Shown here: positions 1 through 6,118 of the stretch, piece after piece
Layout of the letters: each line of letters starts with the position of its first letter
Position numbering within the stretch: the first letter of the stretch is position 1
Assembly: GCA_011043375.1 (NCBI GenBank)
Contig: DQYP01000121.1
Location: 1-7,758 of the forward strand
Reading direction: 5' to 3'
DNA: 7,758 bases
Source: Thermotogaceae bacterium
GTDB taxonomy: Bacteria; Thermotogota; Thermotogae; B21-G9; HyVt-16
Made by a program: the position numbers and the translations under genes
The notes under the pieces: model-generated
What the model was told of the DNA's origin: nothing
The model's input: the letters and a program-made list of their open reading frames with translations, nothing else
The model's database searches: none

Positions 1-47
1 AAGAAGACACCATTTTTTATGTTCCTTTTGAGATAAAGGGAAAATTT

Positions 48-617
48 ATGGAAATTCTTGAAAATTGGATTGATGGTTTCAAGAAAATGATGGGAAAGGG
101 CGAGAAAGATTCCGTACCTACAAGTCAACAGCTTGGATTAGGTGAGGGGAGTTCTCTTGCTTCTTTTTATGATGAGATGGAAATACAAGAGGTAAAAGTT
201 CTTATGGCAAAGAAGGAAGAATTGGTAAAGTTGTTTAATAGCATTGTCGAAGAGGACAATGAGATAGATGCTGTTTTTGTTTATTCTGATGACGAGTCAA
301 TGATCGTTGCAGAGAGTGAGCCCGGCCCTGATAAGTCCAGGCGAGTGGATGTTGAAATTTTTGTTGGTGTTCTAGGTGGTATTGCAACACATAAAATCCG
401 GACGGAGGAAAACAGAGTAGGCTTAGGTTTGCTTGAGTACACCATTTACCAATTTTCTGAGGGCATTTTAAATATTACTCTCCTAGAAGAAGGATTCTCC
501 GGAAAATATCTTTTGTGCTTTGTTAGTGCCACTCCTAAAGGTTTAGGAGAAATGTTGATGTATAGGAGAAAAAATATGTCTAAGCTCCTAGATAAACTTC
601 GTGGCATATTGGCATAG
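48..617 (+). CDS. Roadblock/LC7-like domain protein, possibly partial at the 5' side
   Basis: A 189-residue soluble protein. Residues about 58-188 read like a roadblock/LC7 (MglB-type) fold: a helix (EELVKLFNSIVEED), a strand pair (IDAVFVYSDDESMIVAES), a central helix (VDVEIFVGVLGGIATHKI), two further strands (GILNITLLEEG, KYLLCFVSA) and a C-terminal helix (MSKLLDKLRGIL). Proteins of this family usually bind or regulate small Ras-like GTPases of the MglA type; no such gene is visible here. The first ~45 residues are polar, Gly/Ser-rich and look like a linker. The ATG at 48 has a weak AAGGGA six bases upstream. The same frame stays open to the window edge (EDTIFYVPFEIKGKF precedes the Met), so this may be the C-terminal part of a longer protein. 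The family call rests on pattern only. A terminator follows 38 bases downstream, so the gene closes its transcription unit. Confidence 0.6.
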   Translation: MEILENWIDGFKKMMGKGEKDSVPTSQQLGLGEGSSLASFYDEMEIQEVKVLMAKKEELVKLFNSIVEEDNEIDAVFVYSDDESMIVAESEPGPDKSRRVDVEIFVGVLGGIATHKIRTEENRVGLGLLEYTIYQFSEGILNITLLEEGFSGKYLLCFVSATPKGLGEMLMYRRKNMSKLLDKLRGILA

Positions 618-655
618 ACTGTCTAAATTCACCAACACCATGAAGTGCTGTTAAC

Positions 656-697
656 AAAAAACCATTCCTACGCCCCTATGTGTAGGAGTGGTTTTTT
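656..697 (+). terminator. Rho-independent terminator, potentially bidirectional
   Basis: Two 16-base arms (656-671 and 682-697) pair with a single G-U wobble around a 10-base loop. The arms begin with six A and end with six T, and TTTT (699-702) follows. The A tract on the left also gives a T tract on the other strand, so it could work in both directions. It separates the roadblock-like gene from the four-gene unit downstream. Confidence 0.85.
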
Positions 698-803
698 CTT
701 TTAGACTGCGGATCCTCCCACCTACTTACCAACCGCATTACCTGATATTCATGTTTCGTTTTTTATTACATTAATATGTTACCTTATAACCCATTTTTAC
801 ACG

Positions 804-838
804 GTAATTCTGTGCTACTCAGTCCATGAATTACTGAG
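804..838. promoter_or_regulatory. Interleaved inverted repeats upstream of the four-gene unit
   Basis: GTAATTC (804-810) pairs with GAATTAC (828-834), and CTCAGT (818-823) pairs with ACTGAG (833-838). The two pairings share bases 833-834, so they compete. The site lies 68-102 bases before the first gene of the unit, in the 618-905 gap, which otherwise shows no gene. A weak promoter-like pair overlaps its right end (TTACTG 831-836, TATTAA 853-858, 16-base spacing). It could be an operator for the XRE protein encoded in the unit, but the arms are short and chance is possible. Confidence 0.25.
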
Positions 839-905
839 ACTTTATAAGGAAATATTAAAGACTTAATTTAGATAGAACAAAACTAACACTTTAAGGTATT
901 TGTAA

Positions 906-2111
906 ATGAAAGATTTTTCGTTTTGGATTATTAGCATTTTAGGAAGTTTAGCATCCATTATTTCTTTAATATGGGGAATAGGAAAATATCTCCATAATCG
1001 ACGTTTAAAATATCAAAATCCATTCGATAATTTGTCTAAAATTCGGGAAAAAGAAATACGTCGTATCGTCGGACAAATTAGGAGTGGACAATCTAGTGCT
1101 ATTATTGGTGTATTTGAACAGGAAAAGACTGCAATATTGGCTGCCCTTAATGATCAAGAATATAGCGATAAGGCGGATAGATTGATTTTTTCTGATTTAG
1201 ACATTTCTTCATTAGATGTAGATTGTGATCCAGAAAAATTTTGGAAACAGGCTTTAAAGCCACTCAAAGTCAATATTGAAAAACAACGACAGGACGATTT
1301 TTGGCTACGAAGGCTACGGTGGCTACTACGGCGGAATGTGTCTCCACAAGTAGCTAAAGCCTACAAAGAGTGTCAAAATAATCAGTTTGAAGAGTTTTAC
1401 CTTAAAGAACTGTTCAAACAACTGAAAAAAGATAATCGACAGTTAGTCTTAATGATAGACAGATTTGATTTGTTATTACAACGAAAGAATTTAAAACGTA
1501 CCCATTTTTTGGGTAATTTGCGTGAAATTGCTTCTTGTTATCCTAGTTCATTGAACTTAGTTATCACTTTGAGCATGTTGTTACAACAATTTCATCAAAA
1601 GAACAAAGAATTAAATCCTGGCGGTTCGCCATATTTTAATTTTATAGACGCTAATCAAGTGAGTTTAGCTGTATTGTCTGAAGCAGAGATTGATAAATTG
1701 TTGCAACAAAGTGAGCGCAAACTAACTAATGAGGCTTGCGATTTTATTAAAAATGCGGCTGGTGGACATCCTTATCTTTTACGGGTAGCAACAAACGTTT
1801 GGTGGAACGCTTATGATGATGACAACAAAAAAAACAAGGTTAAAAATGCAACCAAAGAATTTTCTAATCGGATAAGCAATTTGCTTGATGAGATTTTACA
1901 ATATTGTTCTAAAAATACTTGTAAAGCGTTCTTATCGCTCATGCAAAAACGTGAAATTTCTGGTTTCGTCAATGAATTAAAAGAGTTGACAAAGCAAGGG
2001 TTAATAATAGAAAACAATGGTGTCTGGCAAATACACCCTAGTATTTTTTCATCTTTGTTGGCTGAAAAAGCGATGCAAAAATTGCGCGAGTCTATTAATG
2101 GAGGTATGTAA
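906..2111 (+). CDS. Membrane-anchored STAND/AAA-like ATPase with degenerate nucleotide-binding motifs
   Basis: A 401-residue protein. Residues about 7-27 form one hydrophobic segment (FWIISILGSLASIISLIWG) followed by basic residues, giving an N-terminal anchor with the rest in the cytoplasm. Residues about 55-300 follow the plan of the AAA-like/STAND ATPases. The Walker A position reads GVFEQEKT (68-75), where the second glycine of GxxxxGK[ST] is Glu73 but Lys74 and Thr75 remain. The Walker B strand LVLMIDRFD (180-188) has Asp185 followed by Arg instead of the usual Glu. GGHPYL (286-291) is the conserved HPYL-type motif of this group. Residues ~325-385 look like a winged helix. It is therefore probably a weak or inactive ATPase, perhaps a membrane-bound partner of the intact ATPase encoded at 2876. 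AAGG at 893-896 lies nine bases before the ATG. Its stop is one base from the next start. Family assignment is by motif order; the role is inferred. Confidence 0.75.
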   Translation: MKDFSFWIISILGSLASIISLIWGIGKYLHNRRLKYQNPFDNLSKIREKEIRRIVGQIRSGQSSAIIGVFEQEKTAILAALNDQEYSDKADRLIFSDLDISSLDVDCDPEKFWKQALKPLKVNIEKQRQDDFWLRRLRWLLRRNVSPQVAKAYKECQNNQFEEFYLKELFKQLKKDNRQLVLMIDRFDLLLQRKNLKRTHFLGNLREIASCYPSSLNLVITLSMLLQQFHQKNKELNPGGSPYFNFIDANQVSLAVLSEAEIDKLLQQSERKLTNEACDFIKNAAGGHPYLLRVATNVWWNAYDDDNKKNKVKNATKEFSNRISNLLDEILQYCSKNTCKAFLSLMQKREISGFVNELKELTKQGLIIENNGVWQIHPSIFSSLLAEKAMQKLRESINGGM

Positions 2112-2112
2112 T

Positions 2113-2463
2113 ATGGATAATCAATTTCGAGAATTTAAAGACAGATTCCTATTTGCTCGACAAAGGGCTGGAATAACAACGTCTGATTTGGCCAGATTTT
2201 CTGGACACCCCTTACACTTGATTTCTGATTTAGAAACGGGAAAGATAGATGATCCGCCAGCAAAAGCGGCTTATAAATTCGCACAAGTTTTACGTGTTGA
2301 TCGTGAATGGTTAATTTTTGGTATCGGTAAAATGTCTTTGGAAAACAAAATCAAGGCACTTCAAGGCAAATATGCCTTTGTAAAAACGAGCAGCGAAGAA
2401 TTTTCAAAACGCAAACGGCACGAATATGAACATGAGGAGATTCCCCAAAATGCACGTTTTTGA
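2113..2463 (+). CDS. XRE/Cro-CI-type helix-turn-helix protein, probable antitoxin
   Basis: A 116-residue protein starting MDNQFREFKDRF. The ATG at 2113 is preferred over an in-frame ATG at 2017 because GGAGG (2100-2104) lies eight bases upstream and because the extra N-terminus would overlap the preceding gene and look unlike protein. Residues ~8-70 are a typical XRE HTH: RFLFARQRAG, helix 2 TTSDLARFSG, recognition helix PLHLISDLETGKI, then KFAQVLRVDREWLIFGIGK, which matches the usual 'LGVdxxWLlfG' ending. Residues 71-116 form a charged, Lys/Glu/His-rich tail that could contact the toxin. It overlaps the PIN gene by 14 bases, the usual antitoxin-first order. By analogy with known modules it would neutralise the PIN protein and repress the promoter through its HTH; this is inferred. 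Confidence 0.82.
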   Translation: MDNQFREFKDRFLFARQRAGITTSDLARFSGHPLHLISDLETGKIDDPPAKAAYKFAQVLRVDREWLIFGIGKMSLENKIKALQGKYAFVKTSSEEFSKRKRHEYEHEEIPQNARF

Positions 2464-2848
2464 TGCTAACGCCTTGATAGCATGGTTGCGAAATGAACCT
2501 GGTGCTGATGAAGTCAGGAAATTATTGCTAACAAGCCCAATTTGCATGGCACACGCTATCAATTATTGTGAAGTTTTCTATGATATGATACGAGTTGAAG
2601 GTGAAGAAGCCGCACAAAAGGCTATGGATGATCTTCAAGAAGTTGGCGTAACTTATCGTGATGATATGAATATAACATTATGTCAAACAGCTGGACATAT
2701 CAAAGCCGTTTTCAAGCGAGTGTCTCTTGCAGATTGCTTTGCCATGGCATTAGCAAAACAAGAAGGGGCAACGTTAGTCACTTCCGATCATCACGAATTT
2801 GATCCCCTTGTTGATAAGGGTATTTGTAAAATCCAGTTTTTTCGTTAG
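2450..2848 (+). CDS. PIN-domain ribonuclease toxin, VapC-like
   Basis: A 132-residue protein starting MHVFDANALIAWL. The ATG at 2450 is preferred over the upstream in-frame ATG at 2426 because GAGGAG (2434-2439) lies ten bases before it and because PIN proteins normally begin directly with the first beta strand. The four acidic metal-binding residues of the PIN fold are in place: Asp5 (VFDAN), Glu41 (NYCEVF), Asp95 (SLADCFAMALA) and Asp113 (TSDHHEFDPL). Length is normal for VapC. Such proteins cleave RNA, often tRNA, with Mg2+ or Mn2+ and are held inactive by the neighbouring antitoxin. The start lies inside the HTH gene, suggesting translational coupling. It sits in the middle of an ATPase operon rather than alone, which is unusual. 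Confidence 0.88.
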   Translation: MHVFDANALIAWLRNEPGADEVRKLLLTSPICMAHAINYCEVFYDMIRVEGEEAAQKAMDDLQEVGVTYRDDMNITLCQTAGHIKAVFKRVSLADCFAMALAKQEGATLVTSDHHEFDPLVDKGICKIQFFR

Positions 2849-2871
2849 GGTTTTAAAGAGGGTTTTAAAGA
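2848..2871. repeat. Perfect 12-bp tandem duplication in the 2450/2876 intergenic gap
   Basis: GGGTTTTAAAGA occurs twice head to tail (2848-2859 and 2860-2871). It begins with the last base of the PIN gene stop codon and fills nearly all of the 27-base gap. The junction AAAGAGGG (2855-2862) resembles a Shine-Dalgarno site about 13 bases before the ATG at 2876, and AAAGAAAG (2867-2874) lies immediately before it. The duplication may tune translation of the large ATPase. Confidence 0.85.
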
Positions 2872-2875
2872 AAGT

Positions 2876-5638
2876 ATGAAACAAGTACCTTATGTTGCCG
2901 GTTCATCCGTTGGCGGTACGCCAAAGTTTATTGGACGAGTCGATATTTTACGAAAAGTGCAACAAGTTTTATCCCATCATCAAGCAAGTGCCATTGTACT
3001 TCATGGACAGCGGCGTATCGGTAAAACGTCTATCCTATATGAATTGAAAAACCAATTATTAAAAAGGGCTTATCACCCTATTTTTTTTGATTTACTGGGT
3101 AAAGCTCGTCAATCTTTGGAGGAAACCTTACGGGATTTAGCAAACACCATCAGTTCGGATTTAGGTAAAGGAAAAGCCGACTTAGGTCATAATCCCAAAA
3201 CAGAATTTCGTGAAGTTTGGCTACCCAATTTATTAAATCATTTAAAGACGAAGTCATTAGTTCTCTTGTTTGATGAATTTGATGCACTAGATGCTCCGGA
3301 ACTTAAACAAACAAGTGATGAGTTTTTTCGTTATGTGCATGATTTATTATCTATTAATCCTCAACGTTTATCCTTTGTCTTTGTTATTGGGCGCAATATT
3401 AATGATTTACACGATGTAGCCTTAGCTTTGTGCAAAGACGTAAACGATACCATACATGTTTCATTACTCGAATATGAATATACCGTAAAATTAATACATT
3501 TTTCCAGAGATGACAACAGCCTTCAGTGGTCAAATGAAATGATAGAAAAAATTTGGCAACTCACTCATGGGCATCCCTATTTAACCCAATCTCTGTGTAA
3601 AAATATTTGGGAACGTCTTTACGATGAAAATCCGAAAAAAACACCTGTAGTCACTCCAAAAGATATAGAAGTTGCAATTCCAGAAGCTTTGGATTCCAGT
3701 CAAAGCGCGTTAGTTTGGTTATGGAAAGGTTTAAAGTCAGCAGAACGAATTGTTGCTTCTATGTTGGCTAAAGCAGGTACAGATGTGATTACTGAAACCC
3801 GATTACAAAACTTGTTTTTTGAAAATGGCATAGAACGAATGATTCCAAAGCTAGAAAATACACCACAAGTATTGCAAGATTGGGATATTATTGAACCTGC
3901 TGATGGTGGTTATCGTTTTCGGGTTGAATTACTTCGTCAGTGGATTGTAAAACATAAATCGCTAGATCAGGTACAAGAAGAATTAGATTGTGTTGAACCT
4001 AGAGCCAATAAATTATATGACGTTGCGACTGATTATTATTATACTAATCAATCAGATGAAGCCTTTCCGTATTTACAGAAGGTTATTAATTTAAATCCCT
4101 ATCATGTGGGTGCAACTCAATTACTCGCTGATATCTTATTAGAACAGCAAAAGGTGAATGAAGCACGTGAAGTATTGGAAAAGTTATCTAAATTTAATCC
4201 TCGTGCTGCACGTTCTCGACTGATTAACGTTTTATTACAATTAAAAGAAACTTGTGATGATGAAGATGAAAAGTTAACGCTTTATGAACAACTTTTTAAA
4301 TTGGATGAAGAACAGTCGGAACAAAAAATTGAAAGCTATTGGTTAGAAGAAATCAAACTTGATTGGGAACAAATTTGGCTACGACGGGGGGATTATGCTC
4401 ATAAAACAGGTAAGTTAAAAATAGCACTATCCAACTATGAAAGAGCTCGCGATAAAGCAGTTAATAGTGAAGGCGAATTGGATAGAAAAATTTTACAGAT
4501 TAAAGCAGAGAGACAAAAAATCCAATTCAAAGCCTCCCCAAATACAGAATTAGAATGGAATATTATAACTAGCAGTCAAAATGCAACGGGTAAAACTTTG
4601 CTCTGTTTATTACTGTTGGCACGTAATCTTGAATTAGGTAAAAGTACCTTGGTAATTGATTTAAACCCTATGAATGCTGATTCTTCTGCAATTCTTCTTG
4701 AAGATAGGAATCGTGATCTGAGAATTGTGATAGAACCTGAAATGGCTACGGATTCAGCATTAGTCGAACAAATGGGTGCTAATCAGATCATTGTTCAAAG
4801 AACATTTTCATCGTTAAGGCAAAACCAACAAAGAGACTATTATGCCGTTGGCTGGCCTTCTAATCCTTATGGATTATATAATCCGAGCCTGTTTGCAGAT
4901 TTTCTTTACACGATCAAAAAAAATGCAGATCGCATTCGGACTGAATTGGATATGCCGGCGTTGGAAAGTGTCATCATTGACACGAATTACCATTTTTGTA
5001 ATATTTTTTCTAATAATGAAAAATATTATCAGAAATACCAAGATGGCGTTCTGAAGAATGACAGTATTAAAGTTTGGTTTTTATGGGTTTATAGACAATT
5101 ATATAATCTCATTAAAGCCAATGAAGAGGGTGACGCAAGAGCAGTGTATGCAACGGTAGGCGCGATGGAAGCCTATTTCAAACGTGTTGATAATCCTACG
5201 CCGTTCATGCATGTCTTTACGCCGGTAGCATTGGTTTCATCTAAAAGAGATGAGAGTGCTGGTGCTGCTATTTTTAAACTGTTCAACGCCATCATAAATG
5301 AAGAGGCTGAGATAATTCAGAAATTAAAAAAAGTTGAAAGATTGCCCAAGGGTAATCCTATCCGTTTTCGGGATTGGGTAGAGAGGTTAGAAATGGCACA
5401 CCTTAATCTACAACGTCAGGGGCATAGCGATCCACACAGCTTATTTTTAAATATGCTCATTAGTGCGATTCAAGTTCAAAATCCTGAAAACAACACTATT
5501 GAACGCCCTCAAAATGTGATACCTTTGTCGGTTTATCATAGCTCTTTACAAAACTATACAGATAAAATTGTTACTGATCCGGTTTCAAGTATTATAGATT
5601 TGAATATTTATAAAAAATTCTTCGATCTCTTGCGATAG
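2876..5638 (+). CDS. STAND-type AAA ATPase / winged helix / TPR / ParA-like P-loop fusion protein
   Basis: A 920-residue cytoplasmic protein with no signal peptide or membrane segment. Domain 1 (about 15-260) is an AAA-like/STAND ATPase: FIGR (18-21), intact Walker A GQRRIGKT (44-51), Walker B LVLLFDEFD (128-136, Asp133/Glu134), and HGHPYL (231-236). Residues ~275-360 look like a winged helix ending in YRFRVELLRQWI. Residues ~375-545 are TPR-like helices (for example ANKLYDVATDYYYTNQSDEA, then VGATQLLADILLEQQKVNEA, and later YAHKTGKLKIALSNYERA). From ~560 a second P-loop domain resembles ParA/MinD: QNATGKT (568-574), a helix ending in NLELGKS, strand TLVIDLNP (591-598) and SVIIDTNYHF (698-707). 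The first Lys of the ParA KGGxGKT signature is Gln568. The C-terminal ~200 residues are helical and not recognised. The fusion suggests an ATP-driven sensor or switch; partners are probably the ATPase and PIN/HTH pair upstream. A terminator follows. The first ATPase call is firm, the ParA-like call moderate. Confidence 0.8.
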   Translation: MKQVPYVAGSSVGGTPKFIGRVDILRKVQQVLSHHQASAIVLHGQRRIGKTSILYELKNQLLKRAYHPIFFDLLGKARQSLEETLRDLANTISSDLGKGKADLGHNPKTEFREVWLPNLLNHLKTKSLVLLFDEFDALDAPELKQTSDEFFRYVHDLLSINPQRLSFVFVIGRNINDLHDVALALCKDVNDTIHVSLLEYEYTVKLIHFSRDDNSLQWSNEMIEKIWQLTHGHPYLTQSLCKNIWERLYDENPKKTPVVTPKDIEVAIPEALDSSQSALVWLWKGLKSAERIVASMLAKAGTDVITETRLQNLFFENGIERMIPKLENTPQVLQDWDIIEPADGGYRFRVELLRQWIVKHKSLDQVQEELDCVEPRANKLYDVATDYYYTNQSDEAFPYLQKVINLNPYHVGATQLLADILLEQQKVNEAREVLEKLSKFNPRAARSRLINVLLQLKETCDDEDEKLTLYEQLFKLDEEQSEQKIESYWLEEIKLDWEQIWLRRGDYAHKTGKLKIALSNYERARDKAVNSEGELDRKILQIKAERQKIQFKASPNTELEWNIITSSQNATGKTLLCLLLLARNLELGKSTLVIDLNPMNADSSAILLEDRNRDLRIVIEPEMATDSALVEQMGANQIIVQRTFSSLRQNQQRDYYAVGWPSNPYGLYNPSLFADFLYTIKKNADRIRTELDMPALESVIIDTNYHFCNIFSNNEKYYQKYQDGVLKNDSIKVWFLWVYRQLYNLIKANEEGDARAVYATVGAMEAYFKRVDNPTPFMHVFTPVALVSSKRDESAGAAIFKLFNAIINEEAEIIQKLKKVERLPKGNPIRFRDWVERLEMAHLNLQRQGHSDPHSLFLNMLISAIQVQNPENNTIERPQNVIPLSVYHSSLQNYTDKIVTDPVSSIIDLNIYKKFFDLLR

Positions 5639-5665
5639 TAATTGCAAAGCTAAAGCCATTGCCCT

Positions 5666-5721
5666 AAAAAAGCGAAACTCTACGAGTTACATTAATTAAC
5701 CCGTTGGGGCTTCGCTTTTTT
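5666..5721 (+). terminator. Rho-independent terminator closing the four-gene unit
   Basis: AAAAAAGCGAA (5666-5676) pairs perfectly with TTCGCTTTTTT (5711-5721), and more T follow. An inner stem, ACG.GTTA (5682-5689) against TAAC.CGT (5697-5704), extends the structure with one mismatch. It starts 28 bases after the stop of the 920-residue protein gene. Confidence 0.85.
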
Positions 5722-5750
5722 TTATGTGCTGAACATTTTAGGCAATTATC

Positions 5751-5855
5751 AGTAGCGGTAAAAGTCATTTTGTTGATATGTGAGTCGTTTTATGCGTCAT
5801 GGAATAACATATGCGCTGCGTTGGCATGGCGGATTTGATAATATTCACTGAATTT
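5751..5855 (+). pseudogene. Relic of the Walker A region of the ATPase gene at 6525
   Basis: This stretch is a diverged copy of 6633-6744 in the intact ATPase gene. Bases 5754-5777 match 6633-6656 at 21 of 24 positions and encode SGKSHFVD against SGKSNFFD. Ten bases are then missing relative to the gene. Bases 5780-5839 match 6669-6728 at 57 of 60 and encode VSRFMRHGIT, then ALRWHGGFD. Similarity fades by about 5855, and a stop follows NIH. It cannot make a protein. It shows that a second copy of this ATPase gene, or a partial duplication of it, once lay here. The upstream border is blurred; weak similarity may reach ~5731. Confidence 0.88.
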
Positions 5856-5874
5856 AATATTAAGGAAAATTGAA

Positions 5875-6053
5875 ATGAATACAAATAAATCTTTTCAGTG
5901 CAAAACAATGGGCCTTGCGTTTTCACCTAATGAATTCTAGTTCTATTTTTAATTTGGGCGACAGGCAATGCCAGAGGAACTAAAGACGCTAAAGATGCTC
6001 TATCAAGAAAAATATTTGCGTCTCTTGCGTCTCTTGCGTCTCTTGCGTTTTAA
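5875..6053 (+). pseudogene. Frameshifted gene for a small exported protein
   Basis: The ATG at 5875 has AAGGA (5862-5866) eight bases upstream and opens MNTNKSFQCKTMGLAFSPN, which stops at TAG 5938-5940. From 5934 another frame continues with ILVLFLIWATGNARG and then TKDAKDALSRKIF, ending in repeated ASL units and TAA at 6051-6053. Joined, the two parts look like a signal peptide: polar and basic start, hydrophobic core, and a likely cleavage near GNA/RG. Loss of one base (or gain of two) around 5925-5936 would explain the break. The mature part would be only about 25 residues and belongs to no family I recognise. Alternatively these are two unrelated short ORFs; a 34-codon ORF from 5968 in the first frame also crosses the repeat. 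Confidence 0.4.
6016..6048. repeat. 9-bp tandem repeat, TTGCGTCTC, about 3.7 copies
   Basis: TTGCGTCTC is repeated exactly three times (6016-6042), followed by a partial copy, TTGCGT (6043-6048). In the decayed exported-protein frame it encodes repeated Ala-Ser-Leu. Because the unit is a multiple of three, copy number can change without shifting frame. It is likely slippage-prone and variable between strains. Confidence 0.93.
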
Positions 6054-6118
6054 TAAAAATAAATTGACATAGAATTAAAAAAAATGCTCATCAAAAAAAG
6101 CGCCCAATCAACACCCTA

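Noticed and set aside
1811..2017. Minus-strand ORF of 68 codons
   Set aside because: It is antisense to the ATPase gene, low in complexity and has no ribosome site; a shadow of the real gene.
2017..2112. N-terminal extension of the HTH protein from ATG 2017
   Set aside because: It lies wholly within the upstream gene in another frame and its translation is Cys/Lys-rich and unlike an HTH N-terminus. ATG 2113 has GGAGG at the right distance.
2426..2449. PIN protein start at ATG 2426
   Set aside because: It adds MNMRRFPK before the first strand. ATG 2450 has GAGGAG ten bases upstream and gives a standard PIN N-terminus.
4842..5054. Plus-strand ORF of 70 codons inside the 920-residue protein gene
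   Set aside because: It lies entirely inside a long, motif-bearing gene in another frame and has no independent signal.
6064..6092. TTGACA (6064-6069) as a -35 box
   Set aside because: No acceptable -10 hexamer occurs 16-18 bases downstream.
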